From: Lachnospiraceae bacterium
GTDB taxonomy: Bacteria > Bacillota > Clostridia > Lachnospirales > Lachnospiraceae
Assembly (NCBI GenBank): GCA_017387565.1
Contig: JAFOEY010000044.1
Span: forward strand, 17,220-81,219
Direction of reading: 5' to 3'
DNA: 64,000 bases
The stretch's first letter is position 1. Every line of letters starts with the position of its first letter. Under the pieces are notes generated by a model. It had not been told where the DNA came from, ran no database searches, and was given only the letters and a program-made list of their open reading frames with translations. Shown one piece after another: positions 1 through 8,550 of the stretch. The position numbers and the translations under genes are program-made.

Positions 1-429
1 TACGAAAAGCCGGATAAAAATCATATTGGAAAAATTGCAGTATGCACGGCAGGAACCGCAGACATTCCCGTGGCAGAAGAAGCTGCCCAGACCGCAGAAT
101 TCTTTGGTGCAAAGGTTGAGCGATTTTATGATGTTGGAGTCAGCGGTATCCATAGATTGTTATCCAAAGTGGAAGATATTCAGTCTGCCAACTGTGTTGT
201 CGCGGTAGCCGGAATGGAAGGAGCACTTGCCAGTGTCATCGGAGGGCTTGTCAGCAATCCGGTCATTGCTGTTCCGACATCGGTTGGATACGGTGCAAGT
301 ATGAACGGGTTATCTGCTTTACTTACCATGATCAATTCCTGTGCCAATGGAGTTGCGGTTGTAAATATTGATAATGGATATGGTGCCGGTTATATGGCAA
401 CGCAGATTAACCGTTTGGCAGAAAAGTAG
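1..429 (+). CDS. larB: LarB, nickel-pincer cofactor carboxylase/hydrolase (3' part only)
   Basis: The frame is open from the first base, so the gene begins upstream and only the last 142 residues are visible. In this family LarB carboxylates nicotinic acid adenine dinucleotide and hydrolyses its phosphoanhydride, the first step to the nickel-pincer nucleotide cofactor used by lactate racemase and related enzymes. The visible part has the AIR-carboxylase-like (PurE-like) core: [15 protein letters not shown] near the left edge, [15 protein letters not shown] in the middle, then [10 protein letters not shown] and a glycine-rich end. It is the first of three lar genes on this strand (larB, larE, larC), although a long hairpin element separates it from larE. 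Identity is strong from the motif order and neighbours. Confidence 0.93.
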   Translation, partial: YEKPDKNHIGKIAVCTAGTADIPVAEEAAQTAEFFGAKVERFYDVGVSGIHRLLSKVEDIQSANCVVAVAGMEGALASVIGGLVSNPVIAVPTSVGYGASMNGLSALLTMINSCANGVAVVNIDNGYGAGYMATQINRLAEK

Positions 430-440
430 ATGTTTTTTGT

Positions 441-597
441 TTGCCCGTCTGGCGGAATTTTATATATTCTACTTACAGACGCGTTCTCACTTGGATACGA
501 ATGTAACAGTACTAAATTCGCAATAAATTGCTCATTAAGTGCTGACGTTCGTATACAGTCTGTGCGCAGAATATATAAAATTCCGCCAGACGGGCAA
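441..597. repeat. 157-bp element with perfect 30-bp terminal inverted repeats, between larB and larE
   Basis: Positions 441-470 and 568-597 are exact reverse complements over 30 bases (ends TTGCCCGTCTGGCGG...). The interior is also partly self-complementary: ATACGAA at 495-501 against TTCGTAT at 548-554, and CAGAC at 476-480 against GTCTG at 558-562. The unit could therefore fold into one long imperfect stem on either strand. It fills almost the whole larB-larE gap. It looks like a MITE or dispersed palindromic element, or an intra-operon RNA stem. No T-run follows the right arm and I see no clear target-site duplication. Short open frames crossing it are by-products of the palindrome. Confidence 0.85.
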
Positions 598-627
598 GAA
601 AGATGCCAGATTACATGAGGAGTTTTC

Positions 628-1452
628 ATGACAGATGAAGAGTTAGCCTATGCTAAATTAGAAGAATTGAAGAAATATCTGATGGAGTTGCAGAGTATTG
701 CTGTTGCCTTTTCCGGAGGGGTGGATTCTGCTTTTCTTTTAAAAGTTGCACATGATGTGCTGGGAGAAAGGGCAGTTGCCGTAACTGTAACTGCAGATTT
801 TTTTCCGAAAAGAGAATATGATGAGTCGGTAGAATTTTGTAACAAAGAAGGGATTCGACAATATTTTTGTCCGACTGATGTATTGGAAACGGAGGCTTTT
901 AAAACCAATCCTCCTAATCGATGTTATTTTTGTAAAAAGAAACTTTTTTCAGAAATTCAGGCACTTGCTTTCGAAAAAGGGATCTCTTATATCGCGGAAG
1001 GTTCCAATATGGACGATGATAAGGATTACCGGCCCGGAATGAAAGCTGTTAAGGAGCTAGGCATCCTCAGTCCGCTAAAGAAGGTGGGACTATTAAAAGA
1101 AGAAATTCGCTTTTTGTCCAAAGAATTGGGTTTGCCAACGTGGGATAAACCGTCTTATGCCTGCCTTGCTTCCCGTTTTGTCTATGGTGAGAAAATTACA
1201 GAAGAAAAACTTTTGATGGTAGAAAAAGCAGAGCAGCTTTTATATGAATTTGGTTTTCGGCAATTTCGTGTCCGTGTTCACGGTTTGATGGCTCGAATTG
1301 AGATATTACCACAGGAATTTGAAAAACTTATGGAGGAAACGGTTCGTCAAAAAATCATAGATGCATTCAAGGAATATGGTTTTACCTATGTATCTTTGGA
1401 TTTAACCGGATATCGGACCGGGAGTATGAATGAAACAATATATAAAAAATAG
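628..1452 (+). CDS. larE: LarE, ATP-dependent sacrificial sulfur transferase
   Basis: Family role: LarE adenylates the dicarboxylated intermediate made by LarB and donates sulfur from a cysteine to build the pincer thioacids. The 274-residue length is typical. Residues 29-34 are the PP-loop SGGVDS. RCYFCKK with C99 and C102 follows at about 98-104. KPSYACLASR places C179 where the sacrificial cysteine of LarE lies. The ATG at 628 is preceded by AGGAG at 617-621. Its last 23 bases overlap the start of the sialidase gene. The two CxxC cysteines could matter for a cluster-bearing, non-sacrificial LarE type, but I cannot decide that from sequence alone. Confidence 0.95.
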   Translation: MTDEELAYAKLEELKKYLMELQSIAVAFSGGVDSAFLLKVAHDVLGERAVAVTVTADFFPKREYDESVEFCNKEGIRQYFCPTDVLETEAFKTNPPNRCYFCKKKLFSEIQALAFEKGISYIAEGSNMDDDKDYRPGMKAVKELGILSPLKKVGLLKEEIRFLSKELGLPTWDKPSYACLASRFVYGEKITEEKLLMVEKAEQLLYEFGFRQFRVRVHGLMARIEILPQEFEKLMEETVRQKIIDAFKEYGFTYVSLDLTGYRTGSMNETIYKK

Positions 1453-3673
1453 AAAGATAATAATATTGACAGGGATTGTTTGTGTTTGTGCCGTTTTCTT
1501 AAGTTGTTCAAGATCCGTTTATGCAGAGGAATATCTTAATAACACAGAAGAAAGCATGGAAACTGTATCAGAGAATGATTTAAAAAATGATTTTGAAGAT
1601 ATGGAACCGGAGCTTCCTGTTGACCAATCAGAAATGCTGGAGGAAAACGATAACGGATACTTGTACGATTTTGTGGAAAGAATGTATGGAGCTGTGTTGA
1701 ATCGAACTCCGGAAGAAGAAGGATTGCAGTACTGGGTGGAACAATTGAGTTCACAGTCTGCGGATGGAGCAACACTTGCAAGAGGTTTTATTTGCAGCAA
1801 AGAGTTTCAGAATCGAAATGTCAGTAATGAAAGCTATTTGAATATTTTATATTATACCTTTTTTGGCAGGGAACCTGATGCGGATGGAAAAGCCTACTGG
1901 ATGAATTTATTGGAAAACGGGACATCAAGAACGAAAGTGCTGAGCGGATTTGTCAATTCAAAAGAGTTTGGGCAAATATGTGAAACTTACAACATTGCAA
2001 GAGGTACTATGGAACCGGATGGTTCCAATATATATAATGCCGGAGTAAGACGTTTTGTATCGCGTTTATATGCTGAAGTGTTGGAAAGAAACGGTGATGT
2101 GGAAGGTATTGAATACTGGGCTTATTTGTTAAATAAAAATCAAATTACACCGGAAGATTGTGCAAAAAAATTCTTCCATAGTTCGGAATATATAAATAAA
2201 CAGGTTTCAGATGAGGAATTTGTTAAAACTCTTTATCGAACTTTTTTGGGAAGAACTTATGACGATGAAGGAAAAACATATTGGATTACAAAACTACAAT
2301 CCGGTATGAGCCGGGATACGATTATAGCCGGATTTGCCAATTCGGCAGAATTTCGGAAAATATATGTAAAATATACCGGAATTGCATCTAAAACAAATGT
2401 TAGTGCAAATTTGGAAGCAAGACCTTTTTTAAATCCATCCTTAGGAGATGGCTCCTTTCGGATTCCTGCGATGATCTCTCTAAATAATGGAACGATTGTT
2501 AGTGCGGCCGATACAAGATGGGAATCCCAAATCGATGGGGGAGGAACCGATACGGTTGTTTCCATTTCTTCTGATCTTGGAAATAATTGGCATCAATCCT
2601 TTGCGAATTATTTAGGTAACAACGGAAGGATTAATGATCAATATACGGCGTCCTTTATAGATCCGGCACTTGCTACAGATGGAAATACGGTCTATTTATT
2701 AGTTGATCTGCTACCTTCCGGTTATGCATTTTATGGTAGTTTATTTACTTTGCCGGAGACAGGAACAGGATTTGATCAAAGTGGCAGGCTTATGCTGAGC
2801 GGAGTTGGGGAACTAATGTATAATTACTATTTGCAGAATGGTGAAATCTACGCATATTCCGGGGAAAAAGTAGAAGGATACACTGTAGATGAGTTTTTCA
2901 ATATCCGTGGAAATGACTATGATTCCAATTTATTTAACATATTTGATTCACCATTCACAGTTTATCCTACCGAATACTTATATTTAACAAAATCAATGGA
3001 TGGCGGTCTAAACTGGTCGACACCTAAATTATTGAATGTTAAGCAACTGTATGAACAAGGTTATAGTGTAGGATGTGGCCGGGGTACGGTTTTATCAGAT
3101 GGTACGATTATTTTTCCTTGCTACAGGACAACACAGGGAAATCAGACGGCCAGTTTTATTTATTCCAATGATTATGGAGAAACATGGAATCGGGCACCGG
3201 AAGCTACCGGTTTTGACCATCCCAGCAGTGAAGCTGCTATAGTGGAATTAAATCCGACACAGATCAGAATGTTCTATAGAGATGGCTATCGTGTTTTATC
3301 TTATACAGATTACATATTTGCAAATGGTAGTTGGAATGTTGGAGGTAGTGGAACAGTTCCCGGAATTACAAAAGCATTATACTGTCAATTGAGTGCCATA
3401 AAATATAATGAAAATACGATATTGATATCGACACCTACTAGTGGAACGGAAGAACGCCTTGGTGGAATGATTATAACGGTTGAATTAGATAGTTCTTATG
3501 GCATGAACGTGACAAATTATTGTTCGGTAAACGGACAAGAATCTTTTGGCTATTCATGTTTGTCAAAGTTATCCGATGGATCTGTAGGAATATTATATGA
3601 ATCTAGTGTTGCGGATAACAAGTATGAGATTTTATATAAGAGAATTAAGGCAGAAGATTTGGGAATCTATTAA
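1430..3673 (+). CDS. Secreted protein with four DUF4214 repeats and a sialidase (GH33-like) domain
   Basis: 747 residues. Residues 9-32 form a hydrophobic signal peptide ending VYA/EE, so export by signal peptidase I is likely. Four DUF4214 repeats follow at about residues 75-320, each with an aromatic/GRxPDxEGxxYW core and a GF.nSxEF end (GREPDADGKAYW, GRTYDDEGKTYW). The second half is a six-bladed sialidase type: FRIP near residue 342 and three Asp boxes, SSDLGNNW (about 380), SMDGGLNW (about 522) and SNDYGETW (about 578). The expected reaction is release of terminal sialic acid from host glycans outside the cell. The start has GGAG five bases upstream and overlaps larE by 23 bases, so it is translated with the lar operon. 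A secreted glycosidase in a cofactor operon is unexpected. Exact substrate is not readable. Confidence 0.88.
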   Translation: MKQYIKNRKIIILTGIVCVCAVFLSCSRSVYAEEYLNNTEESMETVSENDLKNDFEDMEPELPVDQSEMLEENDNGYLYDFVERMYGAVLNRTPEEEGLQYWVEQLSSQSADGATLARGFICSKEFQNRNVSNESYLNILYYTFFGREPDADGKAYWMNLLENGTSRTKVLSGFVNSKEFGQICETYNIARGTMEPDGSNIYNAGVRRFVSRLYAEVLERNGDVEGIEYWAYLLNKNQITPEDCAKKFFHSSEYINKQVSDEEFVKTLYRTFLGRTYDDEGKTYWITKLQSGMSRDTIIAGFANSAEFRKIYVKYTGIASKTNVSANLEARPFLNPSLGDGSFRIPAMISLNNGTIVSAADTRWESQIDGGGTDTVVSISSDLGNNWHQSFANYLGNNGRINDQYTASFIDPALATDGNTVYLLVDLLPSGYAFYGSLFTLPETGTGFDQSGRLMLSGVGELMYNYYLQNGEIYAYSGEKVEGYTVDEFFNIRGNDYDSNLFNIFDSPFTVYPTEYLYLTKSMDGGLNWSTPKLLNVKQLYEQGYSVGCGRGTVLSDGTIIFPCYRTTQGNQTASFIYSNDYGETWNRAPEATGFDHPSSEAAIVELNPTQIRMFYRDGYRVLSYTDYIFANGSWNVGGSGTVPGITKALYCQLSAIKYNENTILISTPTSGTEERLGGMIITVELDSSYGMNVTNYCSVNGQESFGYSCLSKLSDGSVGILYESSVADNKYEILYKRIKAEDLGIY

Positions 3674-3686
3674 AGGAGAAGGTTTT

Positions 3687-5234
3687 ATGTATGTATCAGA
3701 TGCATTATATTTGGAATGCAATTCGGGTATCAGCGGAGATATGACGGTTGCCGCGCTTTTAGATTTGGGTGCAGATGAAAAACTTTTACGAAATGTTTTA
3801 AACAGCATTCCGGCAGAAGGTTTTTTCGTTGAAATATCCAGAGTAAAAAAAGCCGGTATTGATTGCTGCGATTTTTGTGTTGTATTGGATTCTGCACATG
3901 AAAATCATGATCATGATATGGAATATTTACATGGGCACGACTCTGTCCATGTGTGTAGTGCGGATATGGAGCATGGCCATAGCCATTCGCACAGCGAGAA
4001 TGTTGAGCACGGTCATAGCCATTCGCACAGTGAGAATGTTGAGCATGGACATAGCCATTCGCACAGTGAGAATGCTGAGTATGGACTTACTCATTCACAT
4101 AGTGAGACTGCTGATGAGAATAGTCATATTCATTCACATGGTGAGGATATTGAGCATACTCATTCACATCAAGAAGAGACACACCATCACCTGCATCACC
4201 ATGAACATCGGGGTATGGCAGAAATAGCAAAAATAATAGAGCAGACACAAATGACGGAAAATGCCCGCTCTCTGGCATTAAAGATCTTTCAGATTTTGGC
4301 AAAGGCGGAAGCAAAGGCACATGCTACGGATATAAATCAGGTTCATTTTCATGAAGTCGGAGCGATTGATTCCATTGTGGATATCATTGCGGTTGCCGTT
4401 TGTATTGACAATCTGGGAATCAAAAATGTAATTGTTCCAAAGCTTTGTGAAGGAACAGGGACGGTCCGTTGCCAACATGGAATTTTGCCCATTCCGGTTC
4501 CTGCCACCGCAAATATTATGGAATCATATCATTTAGCCGTTGAGATTATGGATGTACAGGGAGAGTTTGTGACACCTACCGGAGCTGCAATTGTTGCAGC
4601 GCTTAGGACATCGGATCAATTACCAAAGCAGTTTATTATTAAAAAGACCGGGCTCGGAGTCGGAAAAAGAACCTATGAAAGACCGAGCATTCTAAGGGCT
4701 ATGTTAATTGAAGAAAAGCATTCAGATAACACGGATGAAAATGTAAATACAAATAAATATATAAATAAGGATACTTTTGTGGGTGATATTTTTGAGGAAG
4801 GTTTCATTTTTAAACTGGAAACCAATATTGATGACTGTAGCGGTGAAGTGCTGGGTTATACCATGGAAAGACTTTTTGAAGCGGGTGCAAGGGATGTGCA
4901 TTATCAGCCCGTTTATATGAAAAAGAATCGTCCGGGTTGGCAGTTGAATGTCATATGTGAGGAAGAAAAAATAGCACAACTGGAACAGATTATTTTTGAA
5001 GAAACAACAACCATTGGTATTCGCCGTATCAGAGTAGAGCGTTCTGTATTGGGACGGAATATCGAAAAAGTACAGACTCCTTATGGAGATGCTTTGGTTA
5101 AGGTATGCCATTTGGGAGATGTAACAAAAATTTATCCGGAATATGAAAGTGTTGTGAAGATTTGTAAAGAGCATCAACTGCCGTATCAAGAGGTCTATAA
5201 TATAGTTAGAGACAGTTATAAAACCACGCATTGA
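3687..5234 (+). CDS. larC: LarC, nickel insertion protein of the pincer cofactor, with a long His-rich insert
   Basis: Known role: CTP-dependent nickel cyclometallase that inserts Ni into the LarE product. The start at ATG 3687 (GGAG at 3675-3678) gives 515 residues beginning MYVSDALYLECNSGISGDM, the usual LarC N-terminus; an earlier ATG at 3597 lies inside the sialidase gene and lacks a ribosome site. FVTPTGAAIVAAL and the C-terminal NIDDCSGEVLGYTMERLFEAG are typical of the family. Between them, at about residues 65-175, lies a histidine-rich segment that includes four 12-residue repeats and should bind nickel. In Lactobacillus plantarum LarC is made from larC1/larC2 by ribosomal frameshifting; here it is one uninterrupted frame. 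The lar target enzyme is not in the window. Confidence 0.95.
   Translation: MYVSDALYLECNSGISGDMTVAALLDLGADEKLLRNVLNSIPAEGFFVEISRVKKAGIDCCDFCVVLDSAHENHDHDMEYLHGHDSVHVCSADMEHGHSHSHSENVEHGHSHSHSENVEHGHSHSHSENAEYGLTHSHSETADENSHIHSHGEDIEHTHSHQEETHHHLHHHEHRGMAEIAKIIEQTQMTENARSLALKIFQILAKAEAKAHATDINQVHFHEVGAIDSIVDIIAVAVCIDNLGIKNVIVPKLCEGTGTVRCQHGILPIPVPATANIMESYHLAVEIMDVQGEFVTPTGAAIVAALRTSDQLPKQFIIKKTGLGVGKRTYERPSILRAMLIEEKHSDNTDENVNTNKYINKDTFVGDIFEEGFIFKLETNIDDCSGEVLGYTMERLFEAGARDVHYQPVYMKKNRPGWQLNVICEEEKIAQLEQIIFEETTTIGIRRIRVERSVLGRNIEKVQTPYGDALVKVCHLGDVTKIYPEYESVVKICKEHQLPYQEVYNIVRDSYKTTH
3969..4112 (+). repeat. Four tandem 36-bp units inside larC encoding His-rich repeats
   Basis: Units start at 3969, 4005, 4041 and 4077. 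The first three differ at few bases; the fourth has diverged. Each encodes 12 residues of the type EHGHSHSHSENV. The period is a multiple of three, so unit gain or loss would keep the frame and change the number of metal-binding histidines. Confidence 0.9.
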
Positions 5235-5348
5235 CAAAAAGAAATAGCACCCAACCGACCAAAGTGAAGTGCTAATCCTTTTTACATTATAAATCACTGA
5301 GGGCAAATCGGAGTCACATCCGATTACCTTTGATCAAATTATACACTT

Positions 5349-5384
5349 GGGCGGCTGAGAAATCAACCGTCCATTTTCTTTTTT
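5349..5384 (+). terminator. Rho-independent terminator after the lar operon
   Basis: GGGCGGCTGA (5349-5358), loop GAAA, and TCAACCGTCC (5363-5372) form a ten-pair stem with one mismatch and one G-U pair, followed by ATTTTCTTTTTT. Upstream in the same gap are two more possible hairpins: AATCGGA/TCCGATT near 5305-5325 and TAGCAC/GTGCTA near 5250-5275. The gap is convergent (larC and degV), so these may serve as termination signals for both strands. Confidence 0.75.
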
Positions 5385-5421
5385 ATCTAGATAAAATCCT
5401 TACTCAATATTTTCTAATTAT

Positions 5422-6291
5422 TTATAATTTAATTCTTTTGCACAGGCAGGCACCGAATGTACCAACACCAACGTGTGTTGCAATACTTAAGGGAATTGCT
5501 TCGATATGACTTCTTCTGCCGAAATACTCCTGTACTTCTTCATTCCAGGCAAGAGCCTCATCTCTTCTTAAGGCTGCTGCCGTATAAAGATGATAATCAT
5601 TAATATCCTCACTGTGGAATTTACGTATCATATCCTTTTCCAAAGCCTTTAAAATAGCCCTTTTTGCAGCCTTTGTTCCGCGCGCTTTTTCATAGGATTC
5701 AATGGAACCGCCATTGACGGATAAAATCGGTTTGATGTTGAGCATGGAGCCGACTGCTGCAGTTGCCGGGCTGATTCGACCGCCCGCTTTTAAGTATTTT
5801 AAATCATCTACCATCATATATATGGAAGCTTCATTTTTGGTTAAGGTCAGGGTATTTCTGATTTCGATCAGGTCTTTTCCGGCATCGGCCAAAGCCTTGG
5901 CATCCAAAACAGCCTGTTTTAAAGAAACGGAAATTCTCTGATTGTCAATGACAACAACTTTTCCGTCATAGTCACCTGCCAACATTGCTGCAGTAGAGTA
6001 AGAACAGCTTAAGCCGGAAGCCATGGGAATGTGAATAACAGCATCATAGTCTTTTAATGCCCGATCCCAGATATCCATAACATCTGCAGGTGATGGCTGT
6101 GATGTAAAGATTTGCGATCCGCTTTGTTGTTTTTCATAAAAATCGTTATGACTGATGGAAATGCCTTCGGTATATTCTTCCCCGTCAATATTAAATTTCA
6201 TGGGAAGGACGAAAACACCATATTTTTCTGCTTTTGTTTGAGAAATACCACTGTTTGAATCGGTAATGATTGCAATTTTTTGTTTGGCCAT
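5422..6291 (-). CDS. DegV family protein, fatty-acid-binding (FakB-like)
   Basis: 289 residues. The N-terminus KIAIITDSNSGIS carries the DegV D-S-x-S/G motif. FTSQPSPAD and IPMASGLSCSYSTA match the fatty-acid-binding lobe, and GRISPATAAVGSMLNIKPIL is the family signature in the second lobe. FakB proteins hold a fatty acid while the kinase FakA phosphorylates it for phospholipid synthesis; no fakA is nearby. The ribosome site AAGGAG lies just upstream of the ATG. The gene is alone on its strand, convergent with larC. Confidence 0.93.
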   Translation of the reverse strand: MAKQKIAIITDSNSGISQTKAEKYGVFVLPMKFNIDGEEYTEGISISHNDFYEKQQSGSQIFTSQPSPADVMDIWDRALKDYDAVIHIPMASGLSCSYSTAAMLAGDYDGKVVVIDNQRISVSLKQAVLDAKALADAGKDLIEIRNTLTLTKNEASIYMMVDDLKYLKAGGRISPATAAVGSMLNIKPILSVNGGSIESYEKARGTKAAKRAILKALEKDMIRKFHSEDINDYHLYTAAALRRDEALAWNEEVQEYFGRRSHIEAIPLSIATHVGVGTFGACLCKRIKL

Positions 6292-6416
6292 TTTGTAATC
6301 TCCTTATTTATTGTCTGCAAATTGATGTTTCACTAAATTAAGTATCGCATGTTTTGCGGGTCTCAAACTAATACTTTTTGACCTTGGTATCATCATATAA
6401 AATTAGTATAAAACAT

Positions 6417-6527
6417 TCAAAAGATTTTATCTATATATAGGTTTTGCAAAATAAACTTTTCATACTCTTCCGATGCTTTATGAGTCGCTGCTTGAGCAAG
6501 TGCGGTAATTAAAAAGCTTGGATTCAT
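6417..6527 (-). CDS. Putative 36-residue small protein
   Basis: On the minus strand an ATG at 6527 with GAGG a few bases upstream opens a 36-codon frame (MNPSFLITALAQAA...) ending TGA at 6417-6419. The product is acidic-amphipathic with no membrane helix. The frame extends 17 further codons upstream to a stop without another good start, so this could also be the decayed 3' end of a larger gene. It is the only coding signal I see in the 470-base gap between degV and the acyl-CoA ligase gene. I do not recognise the product. Confidence 0.35.
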   Translation of the reverse strand: MNPSFLITALAQAATHKASEEYEKFILQNLYIDKIF

Positions 6528-6695
6528 AAGACCTACCTCTTTTCCTTTAAAAATTATTTGATAAACTATAGTAGCAATTTACAATATAATTGATTTTACT
6601 ATATCAGAATGACAAAGAAAATAGTATAAAAACATCTTTGTAGGAGTAGCTCTCATTGCATTTTTGCAGGGCATGTGATACCTTATATTATGTAG

Positions 6696-6709
6696 TTTAA
6701 CGCGTTAAA
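6696..6709. promoter_or_regulatory. 14-bp palindrome upstream of the acyl-CoA ligase gene, possible operator
   Basis: TTTAACGCGTTAAA is a perfect 14-base palindrome, 57 bases before the ATG at 6766. AT-rich sequence with -10-like hexamers (for example TATATT at 6684-6689) lies just upstream, so a repressor bound here would cover the transcription start region. The bound protein is unknown. Confidence 0.45.
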
Positions 6710-6765
6710 GTTTTAATGTTTAAATTGCAAAAATTACAAAAAGATAAGATGATTGGGGAATGATT

Positions 6766-8400
6766 ATGCCAGTAACTGATTATTTGGAAAGAAATGCAAA
6801 ATTATATCCGGATGAGGTCGCACTCGTAGAATTAAATCCGGAAGAAAAAGAAACCAGAAGAACGACATGGAAGGAATCGGAACTGATTGAGCCTACCCGG
6901 TTTGAGCCTTACCGCAGGGAAATCACATGGCGTGTGTTTGACGAGAAAGCGAACCGCTTTGCCAATATGTTATTGGGACGCGGAATCAAGAAAGGTGATA
7001 AGGTTGCCATTATTATGTATAACTGTCTGGAATGGTTGCCGATTTATTTTGGTATTTTAAAAACAGGTGCGATTGCCGTGCCGTTTAATTTCCGTTATGA
7101 TGCCGATGAAATTTTATATTGTGCCGAGCTCGCAGAAGTAGATATGATTGTATTCGGACCGCAGTTCATCGGACGTATTGAAGTCAATGCAGAAAGACTT
7201 TCAAAAGGCAGATTGTTAATCTATGTTGGAGATAACTGCCCGAGTTTCGCAGAAAGTTATCATGAGCTGGTAGCGGATTGTTCATCCCAGCCACCCCGTA
7301 TTGCAATTACCGACGACGATTTTGGTGCAATCTATTTTTCTTCCGGAACGACCGGATTTCCGAAAGCTATTTTACATAAACACCAAAGCCTTACGCAGGC
7401 GGCAGAAATGGAACAAAAACATCATGCAACCGGCAGGGATGATACATTCCTTTGTATTCCTCCGCTTTATCATACGGGTGCAAAATTCCACTGGATGGGA
7501 AGTCTGGTGGCCGGCAGTAAAGCCGTATTATTAAAAGGTGCAAAACCGGAAACCATTCTTTCTGCTGTTTCTTCGGAAAAATGTACCATTGTATGGCTGC
7601 TGGTTCCGTGGGCACAGGATATCCTGGATGCTCTGGATCGCGGTGATTTAAAGAAAGAAGATTATGAACTTGATCAGTGGAGACTGATGCATATCGGAGC
7701 GCAGCCCGTTCCACCGTCCTTAATTAAACGTTGGAAAGAATACTTCCCGAATCATGATTACGATACCAATTATGGTTTATCAGAATCTACCGGTCCCGGC
7801 TGTGTTCATCTGGGAATGGAGAACATTCATAAAGTTGGTGCGATCGGTGTTCCCGGCTATCGTTGGGAATGTAAAATCATTGATGAAGACGGAAATGAAG
7901 TCAAAAAAGGAGATGTCGGAGAACTTTGCGTAAAGGGTCCCGGTGTCATGACCTGTTATTACAACAATCCCGAGGCAACGGAAGAATGTATCAAAGATGG
8001 ATGGCTTCTTACCGGAGATATGGCAATGCAGGATGAAGATGGTTTCTATTTCTTAGTAGACCGTAAAAAGGATGTCATTGTCAGCGGCGGAGAAAATATT
8101 TATCCGGTACAGATTGAGGACTTTTTACGTAAGCATGATAAAATCAAGGATGTTGCCGTAATTGGTCTGGCAGATCCCCGTCTTGGAGAAAAAACTGCTG
8201 CCATTATCGAAATCAAAGAAGGCATGACGGCAACGAAAGAAGAAATTGACGAATTCTGTCTGGCACTTCCCCGTTATAAACGTCCGAAGGAAGTTATTTT
8301 TGCGGATATTCCGAGAAATGCGACCGGTAAGATTGAGAAACCGGCACTTCGTAAAAGATATGGTGCGGACAAACTGGTTGCACAGGAAAATATGGGCTAA
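6766..8400 (+). CDS. AMP-forming acyl-CoA synthetase/ligase
   Basis: Adenylate-forming enzyme that activates a carboxylic acid with ATP and joins it to CoA. Motifs in order: YFSSGTTGFPKA (ATP-binding P-loop, residues about 190-201), YGLSESTG (about 340), GWLLTGDMAMQDEDGF and DRKKDVIVSGGENIYP (hinge and C-terminal domain), and PRNATGKIEK with the catalytic lysine near residue 525. The ATG at 6766 has GGGG at 6755-6758 at proper spacing; the ATG at 6760 is too close. 544 residues, normal for the family. Two genes for indolepyruvate:ferredoxin oxidoreductase follow. Such pairs convert aromatic amino-acid keto acids to aryl-acetyl-CoA, so an aryl-acetate or fatty acid substrate is likely but not provable here. 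Confidence 0.9.
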   Translation: MPVTDYLERNAKLYPDEVALVELNPEEKETRRTTWKESELIEPTRFEPYRREITWRVFDEKANRFANMLLGRGIKKGDKVAIIMYNCLEWLPIYFGILKTGAIAVPFNFRYDADEILYCAELAEVDMIVFGPQFIGRIEVNAERLSKGRLLIYVGDNCPSFAESYHELVADCSSQPPRIAITDDDFGAIYFSSGTTGFPKAILHKHQSLTQAAEMEQKHHATGRDDTFLCIPPLYHTGAKFHWMGSLVAGSKAVLLKGAKPETILSAVSSEKCTIVWLLVPWAQDILDALDRGDLKKEDYELDQWRLMHIGAQPVPPSLIKRWKEYFPNHDYDTNYGLSESTGPGCVHLGMENIHKVGAIGVPGYRWECKIIDEDGNEVKKGDVGELCVKGPGVMTCYYNNPEATEECIKDGWLLTGDMAMQDEDGFYFLVDRKKDVIVSGGENIYPVQIEDFLRKHDKIKDVAVIGLADPRLGEKTAAIIEIKEGMTATKEEIDEFCLALPRYKRPKEVIFADIPRNATGKIEKPALRKRYGADKLVAQENMG

Positions 8401-8434
8401 AGATAAGAAAAAGATACATTCTAATTTTACTCTC

Positions 8435-8446
8435 ACCGAATTCGGT
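8435..8446. promoter_or_regulatory. 12-bp palindrome in the ligase-iorA gap
   Basis: ACCGAATTCGGT is a perfect 12-base palindrome in the 150-base gap before iorA. A second inverted repeat, TTTGCTAT/ATAGCAAA, spans roughly 8473-8510. They may be operator or RNA stem; no T-run follows either. Function unknown. Confidence 0.35.
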
Positions 8447-8550
8447 AGGGTTAGATATGATTAAGGGAATGCTTTTGCTATGCATAAATGCGATATATGG
8501 ATAGCAAACAAAAATCAGATTATTTGAATACAAATTTGGAGGAACTATCA

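Noticed and set aside
430-629. Open frames on both strands between larB and larE with similar text
   Set aside because: They are produced by the perfect inverted repeat at 441-597 and have no ribosome sites of note.
4722-5306. 194-codon minus-strand frame opposite larC
   Set aside because: It lies opposite well-conserved larC coding sequence and its product (Phe/Ile/Tyr-rich) is typical of an antisense shadow.
5250-5348. Possible riboswitch between larC and degV
   Set aside because: The hairpins end in a terminator and the next gene is on the opposite strand; I could not match a known aptamer, so only terminators are called.
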